From IMG/VR virus record IMGVR_UViG_3300047476_001402, positions 26,384-90,383 of that record: 64,000 nucleotides of DNA; one strand, given 5' to 3'. A program made the translations under genes and the position numbers. The notes under the pieces are model-generated. The model did no database searches. It had not been told where the DNA came from and saw only the letters and a list, made by a program, of their open reading frames with translations. Shown here piece after piece: positions 33,504 through 41,367 of this stretch. Position 1 is the stretch's first letter. Every line of letters starts with the position of its first letter. The DNA comes from a virus.

Positions 33504-34184
33504 ATGGCACTAGGCAGTATTAAAAACGCAAGAGAAGTTTTCCAACAACATGATTTTTCGAGATCATGGCAGATTCGAATTTTAAACATGAGCAATGTTC
33601 CCGATTATGTGTATCGTGAACTTATTGAAAAACCCGCTGGACTTGGGGGCCATGTTTATGCAAAGACCCTCTCTGTTCCTGGAAGAGAAATTCAGAATAT
33701 CGAAGTGCCTTATCAAGGGTTTCCTATCAACATTCAAGGGATGGCCCGTTACACACCTAACCCGTGGTCTATAACATTCAGAACTCCTGGGGATTATCTT
33801 GTGCGTAATGCTCTTGAACGTTGGAGTTTTGCAACTATTAGTGATGAAACATCATGTGGAACAGGTTTCCCATGCGACAACACAACTATAGACCTTGCCA
33901 TACTTGCTCCTAATTGCGACATTATGCGTGTTTATCGCCTTCATGGTGTCTACCCTCAGAATGTAGGACAAATCACCTACAACATCGAAGGAAACGACCT
34001 TACAGAGTTCGAGGTAGCGTTCCAGTATCAATACTGGAGAGTTGCACATGCATATGAAACTGGTGTTCTTGATTCTAATGCAGGAGCACAACAAGAAATT
34101 GATAATGTGTTCCAAGCATACGAAGCTAAAATTCTCACTGGAACGGGTGGAAGCTGTCCACCTGTTAATATACCACAACGCTAA
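33504..34184 (+). CDS. Tail tube protein (T4 gp19-like)
   Basis: The ATG at 33504 (MALGSIKNAREVF) is chosen over an upstream in-frame start because it matches the family N-terminus. The arrangement (KTLSVPGREIQNIEVPYQG then WSITFRTPGDYLVRNALERW) is that of gp19-like tail tube proteins of contractile-tailed phages. It is about 226 residues, somewhat longer than T4 gp19. A terminator on each side makes it a single-gene unit, as expected for an abundant virion protein. Confidence 0.85.
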   Translation: MALGSIKNAREVFQQHDFSRSWQIRILNMSNVPDYVYRELIEKPAGLGGHVYAKTLSVPGREIQNIEVPYQGFPINIQGMARYTPNPWSITFRTPGDYLVRNALERWSFATISDETSCGTGFPCDNTTIDLAILAPNCDIMRVYRLHGVYPQNVGQITYNIEGNDLTEFEVAFQYQYWRVAHAYETGVLDSNAGAQQEIDNVFQAYEAKILTGTGGSCPPVNIPQR

Positions 34185-34193
34185 ATTTAAATA

Positions 34194-34229
34194 ATAAAAA
34201 AACCCGCTAATTTCTTAGCGGGTTTTTTT
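34194..34229. terminator. Bidirectional terminator between convergent genes
   Basis: AACCCGCTAA and TTAGCGGGTT form a 10-bp stem with a TTTC loop; A7 and T7 flank it. It ends both the tail tube and the opposing minus-strand unit. Confidence 0.88.
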
Positions 34230-34232
34230 ATT

Positions 34233-34460
34233 TTATTCGTCTACATCCCAATTCAAAGTAGGACCACCAAATCTTCGGTCATCAGGATCAAAGAAGAATT
34301 TAGCTTTTCTTTTGACTAATTTTAGATATCGTATCATTGTATAATGATACATCGTAGGATAAAAACTATGTGGACCTTCCCCTTCGTTTTTCTTAGAGTA
34401 TAATTTCGCAGCATCTATTAAACTCTGTAGAGATTCTTCTATAGTTACACAACCTTTCAT
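34233..34460 (-). CDS. Hypothetical protein, 75 aa
   Basis: Coupled (4-bp overlap) to the gene before it. It is helical with an aromatic middle (GPHSFYPTMYHYTMIRYLKL) and ends acidic. No family recognised. Confidence 0.6.
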   Translation of the reverse strand: MKGCVTIEESLQSLIDAAKLYSKKNEGEGPHSFYPTMYHYTMIRYLKLVKRKAKFFFDPDDRRFGGPTLNWDVDE

Positions 34461-34723
34461 ACTGATAGATCTGATATTAATTTGTTATACTCCCTTAAAC
34501 TAAACTTTACCCGTTCACCATTTTCTACAAATTTTATAGTGAAGATGGTTCTTCTTTTATTCGCTTCTAACACTATATTTGGGACAGTATCTACGAATTT
34601 CTTAAAATCTAACAAATCCTCCCATTCACTATAATCCCAATAGTCCTCATCAAGCTTTTTACAATGTTTATCGAAATATTCTATAATAATATTCTTAATA
34701 GTTTTCTTTAATGTATTTTTCAT
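34457..34723 (-). CDS. Hypothetical protein, 88 aa
   Basis: The ATG at 34723 (MKNTLKKTIKNIIIEYF) reduces the overlap with the TilS-like gene. It is Lys/Glu-rich and mostly helical. Function unknown. Confidence 0.55.
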   Translation of the reverse strand: MKNTLKKTIKNIIIEYFDKHCKKLDEDYWDYSEWEDLLDFKKFVDTVPNIVLEANKRRTIFTIKFVENGERVKFSLREYNKLISDLSV

Positions 34724-35360
34724 AACGTTTCTTGACAATAGTTTTTAAATTATATCCCTTCTCGGAAATCTGTGGAATTAAATTATTTCTTAGCCAATTT
34801 CTGCGATAACCTTCATCAGTATTAGTTTCATCTTCTACAACGTATTGTTCCAAATCATAATCTTTTACGAATGCACGAAACTCTTCCTTTTCATTCAGAA
34901 TAAAGGGGCGAATAACAGTAAGATCAAAATCTTTATATTCAGTAACCAACGGAATCGGAAGATATTCAGGAACCCCATTCAAACAATTAAACATATAATT
35001 CTCACATGCATCGTCGATATGATGACCTGTGATTACATATCCCAGACCTGCCATTGCTTTATAGCGCAATGCTCTAAGGGTAGATTCGTCTTTAGGATCG
35101 GTGTCATCGTAATTACCATTTCTATAAGATTCTTCCCACCTAATATTAAAATCTTTACAAAAGGTAAAAACCGAATTAGACATAATCTCATTTTGTTCAC
35201 GAAGATTATGATTGAAATGAAAACATTGTAGATTAATCCTGGGGTAATAAATCTTTAGAAAAGCTGCAATAGCAAGACTATCTATGCCACCGCTACATGC
35301 AACGGTAACTTTATTGTTGGCTAACTTGAGAATCTGTGGAATGAACCGCATATTCCACAC
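34695..35360 (-). CDS. tilS: tRNA(Ile)-lysidine synthetase-like protein (TilS N-domain)
   Basis: The ATP-binding PP-loop TVACSGGIDSLA is at residues 18-30, GHHIDDACENYMFN corresponds to the HxxDDxxET-type motif, and RRNWLRNNLIPQI is a TilS signature near the end of the catalytic domain. TilS converts C34 of a CAU-anticodon tRNA-Ile to lysidine so that it reads AUA. The 221-residue length corresponds to the catalytic domain only, as in short TilS forms. Two CAT-anticodon tRNAs at 55.5 kb make a matching substrate plausible. Confidence 0.87.
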   Translation of the reverse strand: MWNMRFIPQILKLANNKVTVACSGGIDSLAIAAFLKIYYPRINLQCFHFNHNLREQNEIMSNSVFTFCKDFNIRWEESYRNGNYDDTDPKDESTLRALRYKAMAGLGYVITGHHIDDACENYMFNCLNGVPEYLPIPLVTEYKDFDLTVIRPFILNEKEEFRAFVKDYDLEQYVVEDETNTDEGYRRNWLRNNLIPQISEKGYNLKTIVKKRYEKYIKENY

Positions 35361-35369
35361 TATAGGACT

Positions 35370-36119
35370 TTATTTCGACCTGTCAAGTAACTCCTGTAAA
35401 GAAGTATAGGTTGTTTTTATTAACCACTTTTTATTCTTCTCGTCCAATTCGGCTACCCAAGGCAATTCAGATAACTTACTCAGTAATACTTTTGCAGCAC
35501 GATTTATATGATCAGTTTTAATCCTATCATCTGTCGCATTACGCGCTGCTGACAAATGATATTGTGCTATTTTATTATTTTGAAGTTCTCCTGGGAACCA
35601 CTGCATGAAATATGCATTTACTTCATCATCTGAATTAAAATATCCCTTTCTTGTAGTATTTTGGGTTTGTTTGTACTTTCCTGCATCAGATACTATATCT
35701 TCATATGCATGTGCAATTTCATGTCGCAGAATATCTTTAATATATTTAGGAAGACTCTTATTTATAAAATCTTCAAATTTACGCTCTTTATAATAACTCT
35801 GTGATTTCTTAGAAGAGTTAACATATATTTCAATTCGTCCATTCGATTCATCTGTTGCAGGAAAATACATTGCAGAAGATTCTTCTTCGACTGCTGGACC
35901 GTTATGCTCTGCATCTCTTGCGGCATGGCTTTTTCCTTTATAGAGTTTTATATCTAATTCATATGCATCTGCAATTTTAACAGTGATCTTATCTCCAGAA
36001 CGAATGGACTTTTTCTTTGCTAGTTTCTCTTGAAGTTGGTTGATAATTTCTTCAGATAGAGTGGCAAGGTCTATAAAATATGCACGTTCTTTGAGTAGAT
36101 AATATTCTTTGAGATTCAT
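35370..36119 (-). CDS. Putative HExxH metallopeptidase, 249 aa
   Basis: A HEIAHAYED motif near residue 140 is the zinc-binding HExxH of metallopeptidases. A third ligand cannot be assigned with confidence. The rest contains basic and acidic helices without a signal peptide. It could be a virion or cytoplasmic peptidase. The start follows a 14-bp hairpin, which may regulate or terminate. Confidence 0.65.
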   Translation of the reverse strand: MNLKEYYLLKERAYFIDLATLSEEIINQLQEKLAKKKSIRSGDKITVKIADAYELDIKLYKGKSHAARDAEHNGPAVEEESSAMYFPATDESNGRIEIYVNSSKKSQSYYKERKFEDFINKSLPKYIKDILRHEIAHAYEDIVSDAGKYKQTQNTTRKGYFNSDDEVNAYFMQWFPGELQNNKIAQYHLSAARNATDDRIKTDHINRAAKVLLSKLSELPWVAELDEKNKKWLIKTTYTSLQELLDRSK

Positions 36120-36120
36120 A

Positions 36121-36165
36121 AAAATACTTATCGGCTATTCAGTAAAAACCAAATAGCCGATAAGT
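36121..36165 (-). terminator. Hairpin with 14-bp stem
   Basis: ACTTATCGGCTATT and its complement at 36152-36165 form a 14-bp stem with a 12-nt loop. On the minus strand it is followed by TATTTTT and then the ATG of the metallopeptidase-like gene, so it may terminate transcription from upstream. Confidence 0.6.
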
Positions 36166-36211
36166 GGGTATGACAACGACCCTACAACAGGCCGAAAATA
36201 TTAATTAATAA

Positions 36212-36553
36212 TTACATACAATTTTCAAGATGGGAAGCGATCCACCTAAACGAAAGACCTTTATCATTTAAAGCCATAAGCTTTTGCGTAACTTCTGTAT
36301 CTTTCATAGTAAGAACCTTTGGTAAGAAATTATACTGCTTTCCTTGTGGAGCACCTCTCATCTTAGTAATAGATTGTTTGGGGACTCCTGCAATACGATG
36401 GGCTACACCTAGAACATCATAAGCATTTTCCAATGGATCACGCATCACCCCATTAGTTTGTGTATATCGTCCACTACGGAGTGCTCTTACTAGTTTATTG
36501 CGGAAACGGCGAGGAAGTTTTTGAGTTAGAATATCTGAGTTTTCAATTTTCAT
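36212..36553 (-). CDS. Hypothetical basic protein, 113 aa
   Basis: It begins with an Arg/Lys-rich segment (LPRRFRNKLVRALRSGRY) and continues with a short helical domain (KGLSFRWIASHLENCM). Similar proteins are seen in phages, but I cannot name a family. It sits next to IF-1 in the same minus-strand run. Confidence 0.6.
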   Translation of the reverse strand: MKIENSDILTQKLPRRFRNKLVRALRSGRYTQTNGVMRDPLENAYDVLGVAHRIAGVPKQSITKMRGAPQGKQYNFLPKVLTMKDTEVTQKLMALNDKGLSFRWIASHLENCM

Positions 36554-36589
36554 AGGATTAAATATACCCTAAGAAAACTATCGATTCAA

Positions 36590-36805
36590 CTACATTCTTT
36601 TAACAATTCTTCCCCTTTTAACATCTGTAGGTGACATTTCTAGAACAACTTCATCACCTACTTCAGGTCTTATTTTATGCTTTGTCATCTTTCCAGACAA
36701 ATAAGCAAGAACTTCTACATTCACCTTTTTTAGGACAATAAGATAAAAACCGCTAGGAAGAATTTTAGTAACTTCTCCCTTAACCTGAACGCATTCCGTT
36801 TTCAT
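36590..36805 (-). CDS. infA: Translation initiation factor IF-1
   Basis: Over its whole 71 residues the sequence follows IF-1: VKGEVTKILPSGFYLIVL, then AYLSGKMTKHKIR, then GDEVVLEMSPTDVKRGRIVKR. IF-1 is an OB-fold protein that binds the ribosomal A site during initiation. The length is that of bacterial IF-1. A phage copy is unusual and could redirect initiation, for example on leaderless or weak-SD mRNAs. The assignment from sequence is strong; the role is inference. Confidence 0.93.
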   Translation of the reverse strand: MKTECVQVKGEVTKILPSGFYLIVLKKVNVEVLAYLSGKMTKHKIRPEVGDEVVLEMSPTDVKRGRIVKRM

Positions 36806-36822
36806 ACATATTACTTACGTAA

Positions 36823-37059
36823 TTATATGTGGAATTTAAATGTACCGTTGGCAAGATTTACGTTTTCATATAGTTGCATCTCGTCTAACTTGGTAGATTT
36901 ACGACCGTCTTTATATATTATTGATAGTGGTTCACAACTATCAATTGATACATCTAATTTTATTGGAGTTTTTTTGTCTATACTTTTCTGTATAAATGAC
37001 ATCATCACTAATATGGATGAAAGAAACTCTTCACTTCCTTCTAATTCTAATTTCATCAA
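36823..37059 (-). CDS. Hypothetical protein, 78 aa
   Basis: A compact alpha/beta protein (MMKLELEGSEEFLSSILVMM) with no recognised motif. It is the first gene after the 37.1-37.7 kb tRNA block and may share its transcript. Confidence 0.55.
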   Translation of the reverse strand: MMKLELEGSEEFLSSILVMMSFIQKSIDKKTPIKLDVSIDSCEPLSIIYKDGRKSTKLDEMQLYENVNLANGTFKFHI

Positions 37060-37067
37060 ATTATATG

Positions 37068-37145
37068 AGGCGACTCAGGGGATCGCACCCTGCCGTTTAA
37101 TAAGAATTTTGCAGATTCTCCGTTTCACTAGCCACGCCAGCCGCC
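37068..37145 (-). tRNA. tRNA-Cys (GCA)
   Basis: The anticodon stem AGAAT/ATTCT encloses loop CTGCAAA. Acceptor GGCGGCT pairs with AGTCGCC and the discriminator is T. CCA is not fully encoded. Confidence 0.85.
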
Positions 37146-37239
37146 ATTATATTCCGTGTTTATCGGGTACACGGAAAAAGAAACCATAGCAAAATCATAA
37201 GAGTTTGCGTATCTTTTAGAAGTTTTTAATTTCTAAAAT

Positions 37240-37313
37240 TGGTACGGGGTAAGTGAATCGAACACTTTCTTCTGGAATGTAAAACCAGTTCGCTACCGTT
37301 ACAACAACCCCGC
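37240..37313 (-). tRNA. tRNA-Val (TAC)
   Basis: Acceptor GCGGGGT with ACCCCGT, loop TTTACAT, T arm AAGTG-TTCGATT-CACTT and an encoded CCA are seen. The last anticodon-stem pair is a T-T mismatch. Confidence 0.85.
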
Positions 37314-37333
37314 ATTTATTACTTATAAAAGTT

Positions 37334-37408
37334 TGGTACCTATACAGAGATTCGAACTCTGAACAAAATATTTTTGAGATATTCTCCTCTACCAATTGGG
37401 ATATAGGC
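37334..37408 (-). tRNA. tRNA with CAA anticodon (Leu by codon) but a class I body
   Basis: Stem AATAT/ATATT holds loop CTCAAAA, giving CAA. The variable arm is only about 5 nt, whereas Leu tRNAs normally have a long one. The D stem is weak. CCA is encoded. Identity is therefore uncertain. Confidence 0.65.
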
Positions 37409-37461
37409 GTATAAAATACTTATTCGAAGGATTTCACGAACGTTCTGAATTTAAATGCCTA

Positions 37462-37534
37462 CCAAGGCTAGGGAATCGAACCACATCTAAATTTATCTCT
37501 CTTCTTTCGGTGGTTATAACACACCTAGCCTTGC
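37462..37534 (-). tRNA. Degenerate tRNA-like gene, no usable anticodon loop
   Basis: Acceptor (CAAGGC with GCCTTG), D arm (GGTG/CACC) and T loop (TTCGATT) are present. The 17 bases of the anticodon arm do not pair and there is no T33. CCA is absent. Probably a tRNA remnant or modified tRNA-like RNA. Confidence 0.5.
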
Positions 37535-37541
37535 GGCGATT

Positions 37542-37619
37542 TGGTACCATTGGTGGGAGTCGAACCCACAGATAACATGTTTCTAAGACATGTGTGTTTA
37601 CCAATTACACCACAACGGC
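37542..37619 (-). tRNA. tRNA with TAG anticodon (Leu by codon) but a class I body
   Basis: Stem CATGT/ACATG encloses loop CTTAGAA, giving UAG (reads CUA). The variable arm is about 6 nt, not a Leu-type long arm. Acceptor, D and T arms are canonical and CCA is encoded. Confidence 0.7.
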
Positions 37620-37632
37620 ATTTTAAATTATC

Positions 37633-37708
37633 TGGCGGAACCGATGGGTGCTGCCCCCACTAACTCAATCTTGACAGGATTGCGACTCTGCTGTTTGTCT
37701 TCGGCTCC
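37633..37708 (-). tRNA. tRNA-Asp (GTC)
   Basis: Stem CAATC/GATTG with loop CTGTCAA. The discriminator is G, as usual for Asp, and CCA is encoded. Confidence 0.88.
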
Positions 37709-37819
37709 ATAAAACACCTTAAAAATTGCGCATTGTTAAGAGGCGTTCAAGGTTTGTAAACTACTTATATCTTACACTACATTTTCGTCTTTGTCAATAC
37801 GAAAGATGAAATAATTTGA

Positions 37820-38326
37820 TCAACTCACTAACATATCCCATAGACCTTTATAATAAAATCCATATGCTACCATTATCTGGCGAAATCTCAATGTTGTGAC
37901 TTCTCTTTTAATACCTTCTTTATCTGTGATAGTATGTAATGTATCATCGTTTATAAAATTTAGGTCTAGTGCTTCTTTAACTAGTGCTAACATCTGTGCG
38001 AATATTGCACGGTCTGAATCTCGAAGATTTAATCTGAAATTTTCAGGTTCTACTAAGAATCCTTCTTCTATTTTACTTTCTACAAACATCACTAATTCAG
38101 CTCTTGCATTATTAGCCAATTCTTCAGAAGAGAGTTCGATTACAGAATAATCATTGGTAGATGCATTGTATATTAATTTATGAATGCTCGCATCGTAAGT
38201 CGGAGGATCTGGGGGTTCGGCAACAATAGTCCAACCTTTTCGAATTAAATTATCTATTATAGGAATAGAAGATTCGTACCTATGTTCATTATTAAGTTTT
38301 AAGTGCGTCATTATATTATTTATCAA
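37820..38326 (-). CDS. DUF4376-like tail protein, 168 aa
   Basis: The C-terminal half resembles DUF4376 tail-fibre or assembly proteins: LRDSDRAIFAQMLALVK and a short TLRFRQIMVAYGFYYKGLW ending. It overlaps the LamG gene upstream by 4 bp, which points to a tail or fibre module. Confidence in the family is moderate. Confidence 0.6.
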   Translation of the reverse strand: MINNIMTHLKLNNEHRYESSIPIIDNLIRKGWTIVAEPPDPPTYDASIHKLIYNASTNDYSVIELSSEELANNARAELVMFVESKIEEGFLVEPENFRLNLRDSDRAIFAQMLALVKEALDLNFINDDTLHTITDKEGIKREVTTLRFRQIMVAYGFYYKGLWDMLVS

Positions 38327-39024
38327 CTATCAGGGAAAGCGGAGATGGGAAGGGAAGCTGCCCTTGCGGTCCCCTTCGTCATTCGAAATTCATCTATTCG
38401 ACCATTAGTAGGAGCAGCTCCATTTCCTGCTATACCTACTAAAAGGGCTAATGCAGAGCTTCCAAATGTTCTCGTAGTTTGGCCTGTGGCCTGTGCATAT
38501 TGTACACCATCTCTGAATATAGTCCATGTTCCTCCTGAACGAATTAACTGTATAAAATACCATTGTGATGTTGTAAATGGTGTGGAACCAGAGTTTATAC
38601 AAAAACTACCTTGACAATACACAAACACATTACCCGAACTTGGAGTTATGGCGATGACACTTGTATTTGCCGCCGCATAATCCATTATATATTGTGTTCC
38701 AGTTCCGGTGAAGTTAACCCAGAATTCGATAGAAAAATCGCCAACACCAAAATCGTATGCAGTATTGGCAGAAGATGATAGGTAATCACCATTTCCATCA
38801 AGTAATAAACACGCCGTTCCGTACTTAGGATTAGTTGTGCTTAGTTGTGCATTACCGAATGCGGTAAATGTTCTCGCCCCTGGCCCAGAGTCTACAATAG
38901 TAGTTGAACCATTGGTTCCATTTAAATGTAAAAGAACCGAAACATTAGCAAAAAAAGGATCAGTGGTACTTTCTACGACACCTTCAACGGGTCTAAATGC
39001 TTTTCTTCTATGAGTCAATAACAT
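38323..39024 (-). CDS. LamG-like (concanavalin fold) protein, 233 aa
   Basis: The sequence has LamG landmarks: VLLHLNGTNGS, FGVGDFSIEFWVNF, TSQWYFIQLIRSGG and a GRIDEFRMTKG ending. Such domains bind glycans or form virion decorations. It is likely a tail or surface protein that recognises carbohydrate. It ends overlapping the DUF4376-like gene. Confidence 0.82.
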   Translation of the reverse strand: MLLTHRRKAFRPVEGVVESTTDPFFANVSVLLHLNGTNGSTTIVDSGPGARTFTAFGNAQLSTTNPKYGTACLLLDGNGDYLSSSANTAYDFGVGDFSIEFWVNFTGTGTQYIMDYAAANTSVIAITPSSGNVFVYCQGSFCINSGSTPFTTSQWYFIQLIRSGGTWTIFRDGVQYAQATGQTTRTFGSSALALLVGIAGNGAAPTNGRIDEFRMTKGTARAASLPISAFPDS

Positions 39025-39046
39025 ATAGTTATTTACCCATAATAAT

Positions 39047-39826
39047 TCAGTCCTTTATAGGAAATTCAAACATAGAAAGATGAAATAATTCATCATCTCC
39101 GAAACCTTCTAGCCATACTGCACACCAAGAAGAATATGCTTCGCATCTACTAACTGTATAAATTTCTCCCATTCGTAGCTTTTCTTTCGCATTTGCAATA
39201 ACATTAGTATAATGCGGAAAGAATCGCCCTTCAGCCGTAAGGAATTTTACCTTATCACCGGTTTTAGGCCAACGGGGATCATCTTTCGGTGGTGCCCGAA
39301 AAAATTCATATAACTCTTCCGAAGTCGCAGTCTCAAAGTTGAGAGAGTTGATAGATTTTCGAGTAGGTACAGGTTTTATCCAATGTTCCTGAGATTCTAC
39401 TAATATTGCCGTTGGTGATTTGCGTCTATCCAAATTTTTCTGGGTTCCTGATTTTTCTTTACCCTTACGAACCCATGCAATATCATAAGTGCTAGCCTGT
39501 GTCATCGCCGCATCACGGGAATCATCGTCCTCAAATCCGCCCATCAACTTTGCAGATGGCACTGTATTTCTAGGAGAAGTGAACATATGATACACTGTTA
39601 TATCAGTAACACCTTTCTCTTCTAGATATTTCTGTGCCATTGCATCTACGCCATTCGCATCACCAATAAGAAATTTATGGTTTTCTACAATAGCTTTATC
39701 TAAGAGAGGAATGTAATGTGTATCAAATTCTTCTTGTGAAATTCTGATATGTCCTGAAACGAATGCGGTTTTTCTCATCCATTCACCTTGACATCCAATA
39801 TTGGTTTCCGTATTTAACTCTTTCAT
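39047..39826 (-). CDS. SLOG-like domain protein with C-terminal extension, 259 aa
   Basis: Residues 17-140 resemble the YspA-type SLOG Rossmann domain: TAFVSGHIRISQEEF, LIGDANGVDAMAQKYL and TYDIAWVRKGKEKSGTQKNL. A C-terminal part from about residue 170 has a different, Trp-containing domain (DPRWPKTGDKVKFLTAEGRF). It is a second SLOG-type protein in the window beside 5832-6281. Ligand and role are unknown. It overlaps the YopX-like gene. Confidence 0.7.
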   Translation of the reverse strand: MKELNTETNIGCQGEWMRKTAFVSGHIRISQEEFDTHYIPLLDKAIVENHKFLIGDANGVDAMAQKYLEEKGVTDITVYHMFTSPRNTVPSAKLMGGFEDDDSRDAAMTQASTYDIAWVRKGKEKSGTQKNLDRRKSPTAILVESQEHWIKPVPTRKSINSLNFETATSEELYEFFRAPPKDDPRWPKTGDKVKFLTAEGRFFPHYTNVIANAKEKLRMGEIYTVSRCEAYSSWCAVWLEGFGDDELFHLSMFEFPIKD

Positions 39827-40251
39827 TTAAATATATCTATATTCTCGTAAATGTTTCCTATAACTTTGTAACCATAACTACTATAAACAATGGGCAATTC
39901 TTCGTATAATTTTACACCATTAAAAGTTTGCTGAATAGGAGTATAATCGATTTCAGGATTGTCTATTTTTCTGAACAATGCCCATTGTAATTGTTCATAA
40001 ACACTCATTGCAACTACGGCAGGCGAGCAATACTCTTCATAACATACAGTATTCTCGACTATGTCTCCTTCATAGATTTCCTTACCAGTAGAATCTTTTA
40101 TACCGATATATTGATGAAATTCAAATCGTTCATTATCTTCAAATAGAGATTCATAAAAATTGAATGCGATTCTCTTTATATCCATCCCCACACCCTCGTT
40201 CCAAAAATGGGAAAATTGTTTATCCCATACTCTAAATTTTAACTCTCTCAT
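39823..40251 (-). CDS. YopX-family protein, 142 aa
   Basis: The pattern MRELKFRVWDKQFSHFW, FHQYIGIKDSTGKEIYEGDIV and GNIYENID is characteristic of YopX proteins of Firmicutes phages and many others. Their function is unknown. It overlaps both neighbours by 4 bp. Confidence 0.85.
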   Translation of the reverse strand: MRELKFRVWDKQFSHFWNEGVGMDIKRIAFNFYESLFEDNERFEFHQYIGIKDSTGKEIYEGDIVENTVCYEEYCSPAVVAMSVYEQLQWALFRKIDNPEIDYTPIQQTFNGVKLYEELPIVYSSYGYKVIGNIYENIDIFK

Positions 40252-40466
40252 AATGCTGTTATCTTTAAAATATCTTTTATCAAAGTCTCCAACTTATCTA
40301 TTTCTCTGATATATTCACCACATCCATGATAATCGGTTTGTTCACATTCCCAACATTCATGGGCAGGTTTTACTATATTATTCGTCACGGGACAATCGTT
40401 GTCACCATATTTACAGCCACAAACCTTACAACAATGTGTTCTATGAACTTCGAAATTGTTTATCAT
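40248..40466 (-). CDS. Cys-rich small protein, 72 aa
   Basis: CCKVCGCKYGDNDC and CWECEQ with CGEYI suggest one or two zinc sites. It is coupled to YopX. No specific family. Confidence 0.6.
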   Translation of the reverse strand: MINNFEVHRTHCCKVCGCKYGDNDCPVTNNIVKPAHECWECEQTDYHGCGEYIREIDKLETLIKDILKITAL

Positions 40467-40746
40467 CAGAGGGATGTTTATAATCGGGTTTTAAATAATC
40501 AGGATTCAATCTGCGGATTTCGTATAATACAGCATGAACTATTTCCATCTTAAACTGTGAAACGTCATTTATAAGATAGACTGAAAGAAATATAGAAATT
40601 GGTTCAGAATTTATAGTCATTTCGATTCTCGGAGCAAAATCGAATGGTCCGATTCTTCGGACATATCCGACTTTACCTACTACATGCTCTTGGATATTTT
40701 GTATAATATCTTCTATAGTTTTATAAGACTGTTCCTTCGGTATCAT
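40441..40746 (-). CDS. Hypothetical protein, 101 aa
   Basis: It overlaps the Cys-rich gene by 26 bp. It is helical with a beta segment (RIGPFDFAPRIEMTI). No motifs seen. It follows the tRNA cluster. Confidence 0.55.
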   Translation of the reverse strand: MIPKEQSYKTIEDIIQNIQEHVVGKVGYVRRIGPFDFAPRIEMTINSEPISIFLSVYLINDVSQFKMEIVHAVLYEIRRLNPDYLKPDYKHPSDDKQFRSS

Positions 40747-40749
40747 TTA

Positions 40750-40828
40750 TGGTACAGACGAAGGGACTTGAACCCCCATATATCCATTACGGTTTTAACT
40801 CGTTAGAAGCGAGAGCCGATACGCCTGC
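40750..40828 (-). tRNA. tRNA-like gene with TCT anticodon, no canonical D arm
   Basis: Acceptor GCAGGCG with CGTCTGT, T arm GGGGG-TTCAAGT-CCCTT, and a CTCG/CGAG stem with loop CTTCTAA (TCT, Arg). Only about 7 nt separate the acceptor from the anticodon stem. About 20 nt follow it, where CC-GTAAT-GG may form a variable arm. CCA is encoded. Confidence 0.55.
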
Positions 40829-40835
40829 ATTTCAC

Positions 40836-40910
40836 TGGTGCCTCCCTTGGGACTCGAACCCAAAATGCGAAATTCGTAGTTTCGCGTGATATCCATTTCA
40901 CTAAAGAGAC
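40836..40910 (-). tRNA. tRNA-Arg (ACG)
   Basis: Stem CGAAA/TTTCG with loop CTACGAA. D arm GTGA/TCAC and T arm TTGGG-TTCGAGT-CCCAA are canonical; CCA is encoded. Confidence 0.87.
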
Positions 40911-40918
40911 CTTTTAAA

Positions 40919-41008
40919 TGGCGGAAAGTTAGAGATTCGAACTCTGGACACCTTTTTGAAGTGTATTTGTTTTCCAAACAAACTACTTAGCCAACTAGTT
41001 TACCTTCC
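40919..41008 (-). tRNA. tRNA-Ser (GGA)
   Basis: Stem TTTGT/ACAAA with loop TTGGAAA, a long variable arm and a G discriminator. CCA is encoded. Confidence 0.87.
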
Positions 41009-41018
41009 TTTTAAAATT

Positions 41019-41108
41019 TGGTGCGTTAGGTAGAATTCGAATCTACTAAGGTTCTTATGTTTCTGGGTTACAGCCAGACGCGACACACTCCAACTTCGCC
41101 GCTAACGC
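41019..41108 (-). tRNA. tRNA-Tyr (GTA)
   Basis: Stem TCTGG/CCAGA with loop CTGTAAC, a long variable arm and D stem GCGA/TCGC. CCA is encoded. Confidence 0.87.
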
Positions 41109-41119
41109 ATTTTAATTAC

Positions 41120-41347
41120 TTACAACACTATATCACGTTTTCCAAAGACTGCAACCATATTTCTTAAAGAAATTTCATCTTTTATCTCTTTTATGCCATC
41201 TGAAATACTTTTATTATGAGCAAAATCCTCCTTTGTTTTTGGAAAATCAATAGTCGAATAGAAAGCAGCTTGTTCTCTAGAATGTAATAATGATTCTAAT
41301 TGTTTTGTATTCAAATTCTTGATATTATTTAGACCTACTGGATTCAT
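41120..41347 (-). CDS. Hypothetical protein, 75 aa
   Basis: A helical protein (MNPVGLNNIKNLNTKQLESLL) with an acidic middle. It starts divergently from the plus-strand gene at 41368. No family recognised. Confidence 0.55.
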   Translation of the reverse strand: MNPVGLNNIKNLNTKQLESLLHSREQAAFYSTIDFPKTKEDFAHNKSISDGIKEIKDEISLRNMVAVFGKRDIVL

Positions 41348-41367
41348 ATTATTGTATAAATATTGTT

